Below are positions 26,666 to 35,211 of a stretch of DNA of 64,000 nt, piece by piece. Origin of the DNA: Halorubrum salsamenti (GTDB lineage Archaea; Halobacteriota; Halobacteria; Halobacteriales; Haloferacaceae). The first letter of the stretch is position 1, and each line of letters begins with the position of its first letter. Below the pieces are notes generated by a model. That model saw only the letters and a list, made by a program, of their open reading frames with translations. It did no database searches and was not told the DNA's origin. Location of the stretch: positions 885,261 through 949,260 of the forward strand of contig NZ_VCNL01000001.1 of the NCBI RefSeq assembly GCF_007671685.1. Reading direction: 5' to 3'. The translations under genes and the position numbers were made by a program.

Positions 26666-28009
26666 TCAGTCCGCTCCTTCCAGCTCGTCGAGGATCGGCC
26701 GGTACTTGAGCTGGACCTCGTCCCACTCGCGGTCGGGGTCGGAGTCGGCGACGAGCCCGACGCCGGCGAAGAGTGTGGCGCGGCGGGGCGTCGTCACCGC
26801 GGACCGGATCGCGACCGCGAACGCGCCGTTGCCGGCGGCGTCGATCCACCCGACCGGCGCGGCGTACCAGCCGCGGTCGAACGGCTCCGTGTCGTGGATC
26901 GTTTCGAGCGCGCGGTCCGGCGGGAGACCGCCGACCGCGGGGGTGGGATGGAGCGCCTCGACGAGGTCGAGGACGTGGCGGTCCGCGTTCAGCTCGGCCG
27001 TGATCGGGGTGTGGAGGTGTTGGACCGTGGCGAGCCGCCGGACGCGGCGCTCGCCCGCCGAGACGGAGGCCGCGAACGGGTCCAGCTGCTCGCGGACGGT
27101 ATGAGCGACGAGCTCGTGTTCGTGGACGTTCTTGGCGTCGTCGAGAAGCTCCTGCGCGAGCCACTCGTCCTCGGCCGGCGTCTCCCCGCGACCGGTCGTC
27201 CCCGCGAGCGCGTCGGTCTCGACGGTGCGGCCGCGCAGCGCGACCAGCCGCTCCGGCGTCGCGCCGAAGAAGGCGCTTCCGCTGGCGTCCGGCTCGAAGT
27301 AGTAGCGGTGGCAGTCCGGATACTTCTCCGCGAGCCGGTCCAGCGTCGCCGCCCGCGGGACTTCCGCGGCGAGGTCCGCCTCCAGCGCCTGCGCGAGCAC
27401 CACCTTCTGCAGATCGCCCCCGCGGATCCGATCGACCGCGGCCTCGACGCTCTCGCGCCACGCCTCGCGGCTGGTCGTCCGGCGGGTCGCGGCGATCCCG
27501 GGCCGCGGCGGTCGGTCCTCTGCCGAGGGTCCCGCGAGCCCCGCGATCCGATCGCACTCCTCCGCGAGTCGCTCCTCGACCGCGTCGGGGCGGGCGTCGT
27601 CGCCGACCGCGTTCACCGTGAGCCACGCGCCGTTGTCCGCGAACGTGACCTGCACGCGCGGGAGGACGAACCGCGCCTCGGGGAACGGCCCCCACGGGTC
27701 GCCGTCGCAGCCGCCCTCGTGGAAGGCGAACCCGCCGAACAGCCGGGGACGGGCGGCCTCGGTCCCGGCGTGAACGTCGCCGGAGTCGAACAGGTCGTCG
27801 GCGCCGGCCCGGATCTCGGCGAACCGGTCCGGGCCGCTCGCGGTCAGGGTCGCGGCCGCGCCGCTGGCGAGCACGAGCGCGTCGTCCGGGGCGTTCCACG
27901 CCGTTCGGGGCGCCGGGAGGGCGTCGAACGCGGCCGCGAACGCGGGTGCATCGATCCCGGTCGTGCGGCTAACGAGGGTCGACGCCGGGGACGAACGCAC
28001 CCGTTCCAT
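26666..28009 (-). CDS. menF: Isochorismate synthase
   Basis: MenF turns chorismate into isochorismate, the entry step to menaquinone. The 447-residue protein has the chorismate-binding C-terminal half with LQKVVLAQALEADLAAEVPR, FFGATPERLVALRGRTVET, ALAGTTGRGETPAEDEWLAQ and AKNVHEHELVAHTVREQL, then VGGLPPDRALETI and GWYAAPVGWIDAAGNGAFAV. These place it in the MenF/EntC group rather than anthranilate synthase. It is alone here. A menE-like ligase lies 7.7 kb to the right, and other men genes are not in the window. A TATA box (ggataaagg) is 27-33 nt upstream. Confidence 0.93.
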   Translation of the reverse strand: MERVRSSPASTLVSRTTGIDAPAFAAAFDALPAPRTAWNAPDDALVLASGAAATLTASGPDRFAEIRAGADDLFDSGDVHAGTEAARPRLFGGFAFHEGGCDGDPWGPFPEARFVLPRVQVTFADNGAWLTVNAVGDDARPDAVEERLAEECDRIAGLAGPSAEDRPPRPGIAATRRTTSREAWRESVEAAVDRIRGGDLQKVVLAQALEADLAAEVPRAATLDRLAEKYPDCHRYYFEPDASGSAFFGATPERLVALRGRTVETDALAGTTGRGETPAEDEWLAQELLDDAKNVHEHELVAHTVREQLDPFAASVSAGERRVRRLATVQHLHTPITAELNADRHVLDLVEALHPTPAVGGLPPDRALETIHDTEPFDRGWYAAPVGWIDAAGNGAFAVAIRSAVTTPRRATLFAGVGLVADSDPDREWDEVQLKYRPILDELEGAD

Positions 28010-28035
28010 TGATGTCGGGTCAGGTCCGGGGAACC

Positions 28036-28042
28036 TTTATCC
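28036..28042 (-). promoter_or_regulatory. TATA box of menF
   Basis: On the minus strand ggataaag lies about 27-33 nt upstream of the menF ATG. Confidence 0.5.
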
Positions 28043-28108
28043 TGACTATCGTGGGGACCGACAGGCCGTCGGGACGCCAAGGACGTCGTCGCCGGACCCC
28101 GAGGGAGT

Positions 28109-28780
28109 TCAGCTGTACCGCTCCTCGTTCCACGGGTTCGCGGTGTCGCTGTAGCCGCGCTTCTCCCAGTAGCCGAGTTCCTTCTCCGTGAGGAACTCGA
28201 CGCCGGAGACCCACTTGGCCCCCTTATACGCGTACTTGTGTGGCGTGACGACCCGGATCGGACCGCCGTGGTCGGCGGGGAGGTCGCCGCCGTCGAACCC
28301 GTACGCGAACAGAACGCCCTCGCGGGCGCACTCCTCCAGCGAGAGGTTCGTCGTGTAGCCGTCGAGCGCGTGGAACAGGACGTGGTCGGCGTCGTCGCGC
28401 ACGCCAGCGAGGTCGACGATCGCTCCGAACTCGACCCCGGTGAACGCGCAGTCGAACTTGCTCCAACCGGTCACGCAGTGGAAGTCCTGCCGCTGGGTCA
28501 CCGACGGGAGGTCGCGAAACTCGGACAGCGAATACGCGAGCGAGTTCTCGACCGCCCCCCAGACTTCGAACTCGAACGTCTCCGGGTCCCACGCGGGCGT
28601 CCCGCTTTTCGAGAGCACCGGGAAGCGGTCGGTTTCGCGCTGTCCCGGCGGGAGTCGGTCCTCACCGTACTCGCGGTAGAGGTCCGTGAGGTCCTCGATC
28701 GCGGCGGGGTCAGCGGCGTCGGCATCGGCGGCGTCCGCGTCTGCGCGGGCGTCGGCGTCGGATGCGCCGGCTTCGGTCAT
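28109..28780 (-). CDS. Sulfite-oxidase-like molybdopterin oxidoreductase
   Basis: The 223-residue protein has the sulfite oxidase molybdopterin fold. Its putative molybdenum-binding cysteine is in QDFHCVTGWSKFDCAFTGVE (about residue 104). It also has LEECAREGVLFAYGFDGGDL, PADHGGPIRVVTPHKYAYKG and the C-terminal KWVSGVEFLTEKELGYWEKR. The length is that of the bare catalytic domain, as in YedY/MsrP-like enzymes, without the dimerisation domain of sulfite oxidase. No signal peptide is seen; the first 30 residues are Ala/Asp-rich, so it is probably cytoplasmic. The physiological substrate is unknown. No heme or membrane partner is adjacent. Confidence 0.9.
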   Translation of the reverse strand: MTEAGASDADARADADAADADAADPAAIEDLTDLYREYGEDRLPPGQRETDRFPVLSKSGTPAWDPETFEFEVWGAVENSLAYSLSEFRDLPSVTQRQDFHCVTGWSKFDCAFTGVEFGAIVDLAGVRDDADHVLFHALDGYTTNLSLEECAREGVLFAYGFDGGDLPADHGGPIRVVTPHKYAYKGAKWVSGVEFLTEKELGYWEKRGYSDTANPWNEERYS

Positions 28781-28929
28781 GATCCCCCGTACGTCCCGGC
28801 GTCACCTATGGATGTCGCTCTCGCGACGGCGGGCGACGAACGCAGCCGGAGGAGCGCTTCGAAGACATATTGGATATACATCACGATATGGGGAATATGA
28901 AAAGAGATTTTCAAAATATAGAATTAAGA

Positions 28930-28987
28930 TTCTAATAACTGCCGAAATGGGTTTCTAATAACCGTATCATCGACGCCATATTTATAT
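28930..28987 (+). promoter_or_regulatory. Promoter of the DUF7120-like gene with direct repeats
   Basis: The TATA box catatttata (28977-28986) lies 30-39 nt before the ATG at 29016. Upstream, ttctaataac occurs twice (28930-28939 and 28953-28962), with starts 23 bp apart, about two helical turns. The whole 235-bp spacer is AT-rich. The repeats may bind a regulator, possibly the RHH-like product itself. Confidence 0.4.
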
Positions 28988-29015
28988 ACCCATTCCCATT
29001 ACTCCCGGGCAGGAA

Positions 29016-29231
29016 ATGCCACAAGTAGAGATAACCGTGCCGGAGCACTTAGAGATGCAGATCGCTCAGATGGTCGAGCAGGGGGAGTTCCTCAACCGCG
29101 AGGAGGCGGTCGAAGAGCTCCTGTCGACGGGCATAAAGGCGTTCAAGACGAGCGGTCCGCGAGACGACGAAGACTCCAGCGGGTTCGAGGACGAGGGCAT
29201 GATGGGCCACGAAGACGAGTACGTCTTCTGA
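29016..29231 (+). CDS. Small ribbon-helix-helix-like protein, DUF7120-like
   Basis: This is a 71-residue protein. The first 45 residues (MPQVEITVPEHLEMQIAQMV, then GEFLNREEAVEELLSTG) match the strand-helix-helix pattern of CopG/RHH DNA-binding proteins. The acidic tail ends in GMMGHEDEYVF, a pattern I associate with the haloarchaeal DUF7120 family. The promoter region has paired direct repeats that it might bind (inference). A purine-rich aggaa precedes the ATG. Confidence 0.75.
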   Translation: MPQVEITVPEHLEMQIAQMVEQGEFLNREEAVEELLSTGIKAFKTSGPRDDEDSSGFEDEGMMGHEDEYVF

Positions 29232-29280
29232 GGGGACGCTTCCGCTTCGCCTGGCTTCGATCTCCCCGTCCGACACCGGT

Positions 29281-29340
29281 TCGCCCCGCCGTTTTCCGGT
29301 CCGCTTCGCCCCGCCGTTTTCCGGTCCGCTTCGCCCCGCG
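29281..29340. repeat. Short tandem repeat, 25-bp unit
   Basis: The unit TCGCCCCGCCGTTTTCCGGT plus CCGCT occurs twice in a row (29281-29330), followed by a partial third copy. Pyrimidine-rich low-complexity DNA (gtcgtccccg-like units) continues to about 29410. No gene is seen here. Confidence 0.8.
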
Positions 29341-29447
29341 TTTCGCCCCGGATCGTTTCCACATCGTCCCCGCGTCGTCCCCGAGTCGTTTCCGATTCGT
29401 TCCCGCGTCGTTTGGGTGGACGTGAGTCGAAACGCTACAGAACCGTG

Positions 29448-29481
29448 CGTATACCCCTCAACAACGCTTAAAGGGTATACG
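29448..29481. promoter_or_regulatory. Inverted repeat framing the promoter of a UPF0058 gene
   Basis: CGTATACCC (29448-29456) and GGGTATACG (29473-29481) are perfect 9-bp inverted copies 25 bp apart. The TATA-like gcttaaa (29466-29472) lies between them, and the ATG is at 29498. The arrangement suits a dimeric repressor or activator. Confidence 0.5.
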
Positions 29482-29497
29482 ACCCGTATCAACAGGC

Positions 29498-29776
29498 ATG
29501 CACAAAGACGAGCTTCTCGAACTCCACGAGCAGATGGTGACGATCATGGAGCACTTCCGCAACCACGAGACCGTGGACGGTTCGCTTTTCGATCCGTACG
29601 ACGAGCTCGACGTCGATCCCTCCCACGTCCACAAATCGAAGAGCGAACACAAACACGCCGTGTTCGTGCTCGGTAACGCCCTCGCGAACGCGATGAGCGA
29701 AGACGAGTTCTCTCCCGCCGGCCGCGTCGGCAAGCGGATGGAGGAGCTCGCCGACGACGCGGAGAACAAAATCTGA
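29498..29776 (+). CDS. UPF0058 family protein
   Basis: This is a 92-residue, helix-rich archaeal protein of unknown function, starting MHKDELLELHEQMVTIMEHF. It has the family hallmark DPSHVHKSKSEHKHAVFVLG near residue 40. The His/Lys-rich central block could bind metal or nucleic acid, but no role is established. A paralogue is at 57600. It has its own TATA box inside a perfect inverted repeat, so it is probably tightly regulated. Confidence 0.9.
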   Translation: MHKDELLELHEQMVTIMEHFRNHETVDGSLFDPYDELDVDPSHVHKSKSEHKHAVFVLGNALANAMSEDEFSPAGRVGKRMEELADDAENKI

Positions 29777-29876
29777 GCCGGTAGTGGGCCGAAGCGGCGG
29801 ACCCGCTCGCGGCTGACGCGACTGCGATCGAAAGTGACCCGCGAACTCTTAAGCGCTCGGCCGCTCCCTCACCCAC

Positions 29877-31796
29877 ATGGTCGCGGAGGCGCTTTCGTCC
29901 GACGCCGCCCACCTCGTCGCCGGCGGCGTCCTCGTCGCCGTCGCGCTCACGGTCGTTTATACGGCTGACCGACCGAGAGGAGCGTGGACGCGGACGCTTC
30001 GCTCCCGGTTCCTTCTCGGCGTCCCGTGGGGGACGCTCGTCGCGATCGCCGCGGTCGTCGCGGTGTACCTGTTCGTGCAGAGCGGGCTGGAAAACCCGGC
30101 CCGTCCCGTCGTGATCCCGTTCCGGTCGTGGTCGTACTTCTACCCCGAGGGAATGCTCTGGTCGGGGCTCGCGCACTCGGGGCGGGGCCACATCACCGGG
30201 AACCTCCTGTCGACGCTCGTCGCCGGCGCGCTGGCCGAGTACGCCTACGGGCACTTCCCCGGCGGCCGCGACGCCGACGGCGGGACCGGAACGGTGCGAT
30301 CGGTGCTGCCGTCGGTCGGCTCGCCGCCATCGATCGAGTCGCTTTCCGGCGCGGTCGCAGCCATCTCGTTCCCCTCCCGCGCGTCGATCCGAGAGTCGCT
30401 CGCGGTCGAATCGCGCGGCCGCAGATCGCTCGCCGCGAACCCCTACGTCCGGGCGTTCGTCGTCGTTCCGGGGGCAATGCTGTCGTTCGGCGTCCTGTCG
30501 TCGCTGTTCGCACTCGGGCCGGTGATCGGCTTCTCAGGGGTAGTGTTCGCGCTGTGGGGATTCGCGCTCGTCTTCTACCCGATCAGAACGATCGCCGCGC
30601 TCACGGGGGCAACGCTGGTGAACGTGACCTACCGGGCGCTCCGGAACCCGGTCGTCGTCTCGGAGGCGAGCGGGTCGTACGGCGCGCCGAACTGGGCGAA
30701 CATCGCGATACAGGGGCACGCGATCGGGCTGATCGCCGGGACCCTCGCCGCGGTGTGGCTCGTCCGACGGCGGCGGCGGAGCGCGGAGAGCGCGGGCGGC
30801 GCAGAGAACGCGGGCGGTGCGGAGAGAGCGGGCGGCGCGGAGAGCACGGGGACCGGGCGGATCGACCCGCAGTCGCGGACGACCGCGCTCGTCGCGTTCG
30901 GCGCGGTCCTGCTGTTCGGTGCGTCTCGACGGCTCTGGGCCGTCTACTGGTACCTCGGGAACGAGCAGTACGAGATGTACCGCGCGATCGGGCTCGGCCT
31001 GCTAGCGGTCCTCGCGGCGATCGTCGCGCTCGCGGTCGCCGGCCGCGACGATCCGATCCGTCCAGACTCCGCCGTTCCGGAGCCGGAGACGGTCAGAGAG
31101 GGCGTCCGGTCCGTGACGCCCGCTGCCGTCGGTCTCCTGTTACTCGTTTCGGCGCTGGCGGTCGTGGCCGGGCCGGGGATCGCCCCGAACCTCGTCGCCG
31201 TCGACGACGACGACCTCCCGGGCGACCCGATCGAGGTCGAGGGGTATCAGGTGACGTACGCCGAGAACGTGGAGAACCGGGTGGTGAGCGTCGTCGACGT
31301 GGAGGCGTTCGGCCTGTCGACGAGCGTCAACACCTCCGGGGTGATCGTGGCGAACGCCGACCGGGAGATCTGGACCACGGCGGTCTCGAAGGGGAACCTC
31401 GCCTTCTGGGGGTACCGCGCGATCGACGTGGGCGGAACCGGGTGGCGCGAGACCGTCTGGGTCCAGCGCGTCGGCTGGGTGGCGGCGAACGGCGGGCCGA
31501 CCTATCGGGTCGACGCGGTGCGCGACGAGACGCGCTCGACGCTGTTCACGAGCGATCCGGCGCGGGCGGAGCCCCGGATAGACGGTCGGAACGTCACCGT
31601 GGCCGCCGTCGACGGGGGGTTCGAACTGCGGGTCGAAAGCGACGGAGGGAACGAAACGGCCCCGCTTCCGGCGACGAACGAGTCGGTGACGCTGCGAGGA
31701 GTCACGCTCGTCCGAGAGAGCGACGCGGTGTTCGCGGAGCGCGGGGAGACGCGGGTGCGGATCGCGGAGCGAGAGACGTACGAGGGGCGCCAGTGA
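29877..31796 (+). CDS. Rhomboid-family intramembrane serine protease with large C-terminal extension
   Basis: Rhomboids cut membrane proteins within or next to transmembrane helices. The 639-residue product has the rhomboid core in the first 300 residues. HSGRGHITGNLLSTLVAGAL (about 100-120) supplies the oxyanion His/Asn, GPVIGFSGVVFALWGFALVF (near 218) the catalytic Ser in GxSG, and QGHAIGLIAGTLAAVW (near 281) the catalytic His. An Ala/Gly/Glu repeat (ESAGGAENAGGAERAGGAES) follows. Two or three more membrane helices and an extracellular-type C-terminal domain of about 200 residues complete the protein. This makes it far longer than the 200-300 residue norm. The TATA-like cttaag is about 25-30 nt upstream. 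Confidence 0.88.
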   Translation: MVAEALSSDAAHLVAGGVLVAVALTVVYTADRPRGAWTRTLRSRFLLGVPWGTLVAIAAVVAVYLFVQSGLENPARPVVIPFRSWSYFYPEGMLWSGLAHSGRGHITGNLLSTLVAGALAEYAYGHFPGGRDADGGTGTVRSVLPSVGSPPSIESLSGAVAAISFPSRASIRESLAVESRGRRSLAANPYVRAFVVVPGAMLSFGVLSSLFALGPVIGFSGVVFALWGFALVFYPIRTIAALTGATLVNVTYRALRNPVVVSEASGSYGAPNWANIAIQGHAIGLIAGTLAAVWLVRRRRRSAESAGGAENAGGAERAGGAESTGTGRIDPQSRTTALVAFGAVLLFGASRRLWAVYWYLGNEQYEMYRAIGLGLLAVLAAIVALAVAGRDDPIRPDSAVPEPETVREGVRSVTPAAVGLLLLVSALAVVAGPGIAPNLVAVDDDDLPGDPIEVEGYQVTYAENVENRVVSVVDVEAFGLSTSVNTSGVIVANADREIWTTAVSKGNLAFWGYRAIDVGGTGWRETVWVQRVGWVAANGGPTYRVDAVRDETRSTLFTSDPARAEPRIDGRNVTVAAVDGGFELRVESDGGNETAPLPATNESVTLRGVTLVRESDAVFAERGETRVRIAERETYEGRQ

Positions 31797-31910
31797 GGTG
31801 ACGGGGTGCTGTGGAAACCCACTTTTTCAGACAGGTTATCGACTGAAACAGCCGGTCGATGAAGGGTGCGTATTGACTGATCCAAGTGGAGATCAACTCG
31901 TCATTCACAT

Positions 31911-32681
31911 TTACTCTGGGAGACGACATTCAACCACTGTTCCATCCCGAGGTGATTCGTTTTCCCCGGAGGTTCGCCGAATAACGTACTCTGTGACATA
32001 ATATTGGACAGGTGTCCAGGGGTAGTCAGCGACAGAACCACCGTGTGGATATATAACGAGCAGGACAGGTGTCCCATTGACATCAAAATATGCTCCTGTC
32101 CGAGAGTCATTGGGTGAAGCATCTGGTGGAAGGTTTTCAATCAATTGTCTGTAGTGATCCGTAGAAGAGGTAATATATTCTTCATAGCCCGTATCTGCGG
32201 CTGATTTTAATACTTCTTGGAGTTTCTGGTCTTCAATCTCATCTATATCTATTCTGGATGTATCTTTTGGGATGCCATCAGAATCAACTTTGGATGCCTC
32301 TAAATCCAGGGTCATTTCAGTGTATACTGATCCACTATAACTGACCGTTACGTGAAATCCATCGGCAACCTTCTCTGGATCTTGATTCAACCGCGTACTG
32401 AAATCACCAGATTTGAATCGTAATTGAGCATATTTTTCAACCTGATATGCTTCTTCGTAAGCTGTAACAAACTCACCCACGGCCTCGTATCGTGTAACGA
32501 ATCCTCTCACAGAGCGTATATATATATCTCGTGGCCACGGAACATCAAGGTCAAGAGATGTGGGGCACTGATCCGGTAGTTCGTCTTCACTTGGTGGTTC
32601 CGAGTCATCAGAGGTTATACAGCCAGCAAGGCCTACACTGGTGAGAGTCGCCAGTACCGCACGGCGGGTATGGGAAGTCAC
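31911..32681 (-). CDS. Tat-exported lipoprotein of unknown function in an AT-richer patch
   Basis: The 256-residue product has a twin-arginine signal with a lipobox (HTRRAVLATLTSVGLAGC), so the mature protein starts at Cys21 and is anchored outside by lipid. The rest has no motif I recognise: a putative beta-rich domain with few charged clusters (FHVTVSYSGSVYTEMTLDL, TPVLLVIYPHGGSVADYPWT). Base and codon use differ clearly from the neighbours, with many AT-ending codons. This points to recent acquisition. No transposase or integrase is seen beside it. It is presumably a surface lipoprotein. Confidence 0.75.
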   Translation of the reverse strand: MTSHTRRAVLATLTSVGLAGCITSDDSEPPSEDELPDQCPTSLDLDVPWPRDIYIRSVRGFVTRYEAVGEFVTAYEEAYQVEKYAQLRFKSGDFSTRLNQDPEKVADGFHVTVSYSGSVYTEMTLDLEASKVDSDGIPKDTSRIDIDEIEDQKLQEVLKSAADTGYEEYITSSTDHYRQLIENLPPDASPNDSRTGAYFDVNGTPVLLVIYPHGGSVADYPWTPVQYYVTEYVIRRTSGENESPRDGTVVECRLPE

Positions 32682-32881
32682 TAACTGAAGAAACTCAGGA
32701 ATTGGTAAGTGTCTTGTTCAAAGATTACCAAGAATCCCCGACACTGGGTACCATACAACCTACACCGAGTGATTCGTGAGTCCTCTGTACTGACCAAAAT
32801 CGGGCCGAGGTGGGTCACCAGCCCAGTATTTAAATGAATTCAACGAGCGAAAACCGCGCCGGCGACCCCGAACGCGCGTCG

Positions 32882-33505
32882 TCAGGCCCACTCGATCCGG
32901 TACACTTCGGTGTCGATCTCGCGGGCGGCGTCGGTGTGGTGGTCGAACTGCGCCTCGATCGCGAAGTCGGCGGCGAACGCGTGGGTGACCTCGCCGCCGT
33001 TGTCGGCCGCGAACGCCTCGACGAACTCGCGGCTGCCGGCGTTGTGGACCGAGTAGGAGACCGCCGCGACGCGGCTCGCGGCCGCGAGGAACCCGCGATC
33101 GGCGTTCCGGTTCCCGTCCTGCGCGCCGAACGGCGGGTTCATCACGACGGTCACCGGGTCGGGTACGTCGAGCGGGAGCCGCGTCGCGTCGCCCTGGAGC
33201 CAGTGGACGGGCGCGCTCGCGGCGACCCGTCGCTCGTTCTCGGTCGCCGTCGAGAGCGCGCGACGGTCGATTTCGATCCCGAACACACGCGCGGGACCCC
33301 GGAGGGCGGCCGCCAGCGCGAGCATCCCCGTCCCGGTGCCGAGATCGAGGACGGTCCGGCCGTCGATGTCGCCGTGGAGATCCGCGAGGTGGACGACGTG
33401 CGCCGCCAGATCGGGGGGTGTCGGGTACTGTTCGAGGGCGGCGCTGGGGGCTTCGAAGCCGGCGACGACGCCGAGCTTGGTCGCGAGCGAACGCTTCGAC
33501 GCCAT
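32882..33505 (-). CDS. METTL5-like N6-adenine RNA methyltransferase
   Basis: METTL5-family enzymes methylate an adenosine in small-subunit rRNA. The 207-residue protein starts MASKRSLATKLGVVAGFEAP. It has the YPTPPDLAAHVVHLA motif, the SAM-binding TVLDLGTGTGMLALAAALRG and the catalytic NPPFGAQDGNRNADRGFL (NPPF near residue 124). The length and motif order fit the archaeal METTL5 group better than general DNA methylases. It follows a small unknown gene by 3 nt on the same strand, so the two are an operon. Confidence 0.88.
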   Translation of the reverse strand: MASKRSLATKLGVVAGFEAPSAALEQYPTPPDLAAHVVHLADLHGDIDGRTVLDLGTGTGMLALAAALRGPARVFGIEIDRRALSTATENERRVAASAPVHWLQGDATRLPLDVPDPVTVVMNPPFGAQDGNRNADRGFLAAASRVAAVSYSVHNAGSREFVEAFAADNGGEVTHAFAADFAIEAQFDHHTDAAREIDTEVYRIEWA

Positions 33506-33508
33506 CCG

Positions 33509-33910
33509 TCAGGCGGCGGCCGATCCGTCGTCGACGCGGACGAGTTCGACGCCCTCGCGGCGCGCGCGCTCGGCGAGCGCCGACAGCGCCGGCTCGGCCG
33601 CGTCCCGGTCGGCCACCTCGTCGAGCCGGATCTCTATCCGGCCGGCGCCGAGGAACGACGCGGCGCGGACGAACTCGCGGAGCCGGTCGGCCTCGCGCTG
33701 GGTGGCGAGGGTGTCGCCGCCGTCGAACCGGGCCGCGACGGAGAGGGTCGCGGGCTGGTAGCCGCGGGCGGAGAACTCGGCCTTGAGGTCGCGGAGGTGT
33801 TCGGGGGCAGTGCTTTCGAGGTCGGCGGCGTCGACGACGATGGGGTCAATTTCGGCCGGGCGACAGCCGCGGAGCGTCGCTTCGATCCCGTCGGACTGCG
33901 TCGTGCTCAT
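33509..33910 (-). CDS. Conserved hypothetical protein upstream of the METTL5-like gene
   Basis: I do not recognise this 133-residue protein. It is soluble, has no Cys cluster or P-loop, and ends with an alternating helix/strand part (FVRAASFLGAGRIEIRLDEV, LAERARREGVELVRVDDGSA). It is the first gene of a two-gene operon with the METTL5-like methyltransferase (3-nt gap), so it may act in RNA modification. Its promoter region has two copies of TAGTAATAC spaced 31 bp apart. Confidence 0.65.
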   Translation of the reverse strand: MSTTQSDGIEATLRGCRPAEIDPIVVDAADLESTAPEHLRDLKAEFSARGYQPATLSVAARFDGGDTLATQREADRLREFVRAASFLGAGRIEIRLDEVADRDAAEPALSALAERARREGVELVRVDDGSAAA

Positions 33911-33925
33911 ACATCCCTATATGCA

Positions 33926-33966
33926 TTAGTAATACAAAAGGTTTGTCAAATGTTTAGTAGTAATAC
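33926..33966 (-). promoter_or_regulatory. Paired TAGTAATAC repeats upstream of the METTL5-like operon
   Basis: TAGTAATAC occurs at 33927-33935 and 33958-33966 in the same orientation, 31 bp apart, about three helical turns. The proximal copy overlaps the expected TATA position for the ATG at 33910. The complement GTATTACTA also occurs in the thiC promoter. Confidence 0.35.
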
Positions 33967-34130
33967 ACCACCAGTCACGTTTCGTGTTTATTCTGACGCC
34001 ACGCCGGACCGAATTCCGCGGTGTGGCGGAAGGAGATTGAAACTCGAACTCGCCGTACAGGGCCCGAACGGCCGTTTTGATCGCAGTACTGCGGATCGAG
34101 GCGACGGGACCGATCCGTGAGCTCGGACAA

Positions 34131-34140
34131 AGGTTTAAAT
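34131..34140 (+). promoter_or_regulatory. TATA box of TFB-1
   Basis: The sequence aggtttaaat lies 25-34 nt upstream of the ATG at 34165, consistent with a very short leader. Confidence 0.6.
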
Positions 34141-34164
34141 GCGGGAGTAACCAGAAACCTTATA

Positions 34165-35118
34165 ATGGAACGTCCGAGCCGCCAGCGCCAACAGGAGCGG
34201 GAGACTGAGCAAGAGTCGGACGAGGAAGCGGTTTCCTGTCCAGAATGCGATTCGACCGAAATTGTCACCGACGCCGACCAAGAGCTCGTCTGCGAGGACT
34301 GCGGCCTGGTGCTGGACGAACGGAACATCGACCGCGGGCCGGAGTGGCGCGCGTTCAACCACTCGGAGCGGCAGTCGAAGTCGCGCGTCGGCGCCCCCAT
34401 CACCGAGACGATGCACGACAAGGGGCTGACGACGACGATCGACTGGAAGGACAAGGACGCGTACGGGCGGTCGCTCTCCTCGGAGAAGCGGTCGCAGATG
34501 CACCGGCTGCGCAAGTGGCAGGAGCGGATCCGGACGAAGGACGCGGGCGAGCGCAACCTCCAGTTCGCGCTCTCGGAGATCGACCGCATGGCGAGCGCGC
34601 TGGGCGTCCCCCGATCGGTACGCGAGGTCGCCTCGGTCATCTATCGCCGCGCGCTCAACGAGGACCTGATCCGCGGGCGCTCGATCGAGGGCGTCTCCAC
34701 CGCCGCCCTCTACGCCGCCTGCCGGCAGGAGGGGATTCCCCGATCGCTCGACGAGGTCGCCGACGTGTCGCGCGTCCCGCAAAAGGAGATCGGGCGCACG
34801 TATCGCTACATCTCCCAAGAGCTCGGATTGGAGCTGAAGCCCGTCGACCCGAAGCAGTTCGTTCCGCGGTTCGCGTCCTCGCTGGAGCTCAGCGAGGAGG
34901 TCCAGTCGAAGGCGACGGAGATCATCGACGTCTCCGCCGAGCAGGGACTCCTCTCCGGGAAGTCGCCCACGGGGTTCGCCGCCGCCGCCATCTACGCCGC
35001 GTCGCTCCTGTGTAACGAGAAGAAGACCCAGCGCGAGGTCGCCGACGTCGCGCAGGTCACCGAGGTCACCATCCGAAACCGGTATCAAGAGCAGATCGAA
35101 GCGATGGGTTTCCGCTAG
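34165..35118 (+). CDS. tfb: Transcription initiation factor IIB (TFB-1)
   Basis: TFB binds TBP and the BRE element and recruits RNA polymerase. The 317-residue protein has an N-terminal zinc ribbon with Cys25, Cys28, Cys43 and Cys46. The B-finger/linker follows ([36 protein letters not shown]), then two cyclin-like repeats ([20 protein letters not shown], and [19 protein letters not shown]) with the C-terminal HTH. The ATG at 34165 is preferred over 34117 because it fits the TATA spacing and family start. Haloarchaea carry several TFBs with different promoter preferences; a second is at 56053. Confidence 0.95.
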   Translation: MERPSRQRQQERETEQESDEEAVSCPECDSTEIVTDADQELVCEDCGLVLDERNIDRGPEWRAFNHSERQSKSRVGAPITETMHDKGLTTTIDWKDKDAYGRSLSSEKRSQMHRLRKWQERIRTKDAGERNLQFALSEIDRMASALGVPRSVREVASVIYRRALNEDLIRGRSIEGVSTAALYAACRQEGIPRSLDEVADVSRVPQKEIGRTYRYISQELGLELKPVDPKQFVPRFASSLELSEEVQSKATEIIDVSAEQGLLSGKSPTGFAAAAIYAASLLCNEKKTQREVADVAQVTEVTIRNRYQEQIEAMGFR

Positions 35119-35176
35119 GACCGCGATCGGAGCCCCCATCGGAAGAGCGGCGCGTCTGACGCCCCGCCGTGATCGG

Positions 35177-35185
35177 GTTTTTAAT
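35177..35185 (+). promoter_or_regulatory. TATA box of the universal stress protein gene at 35212
   Basis: The sequence gtttttaatc lies about 27-35 nt upstream of the ATG at 35212. Confidence 0.55.
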
Positions 35186-35211
35186 CGATACCGGCCGTAG
35201 CCTGCGACGAG

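Noticed and set aside
29281..29410. CRISPR-like array in the pyrimidine-rich spacer
   Set aside because: Only a 25-bp unit repeated about 2.4 times head to tail, without spacers.
31702..31929. Possible transposase fragment on the minus strand at the edge of the AT-rich patch
   Set aside because: The short frame has no recognisable transposase motif and overlaps the end of the rhomboid gene.
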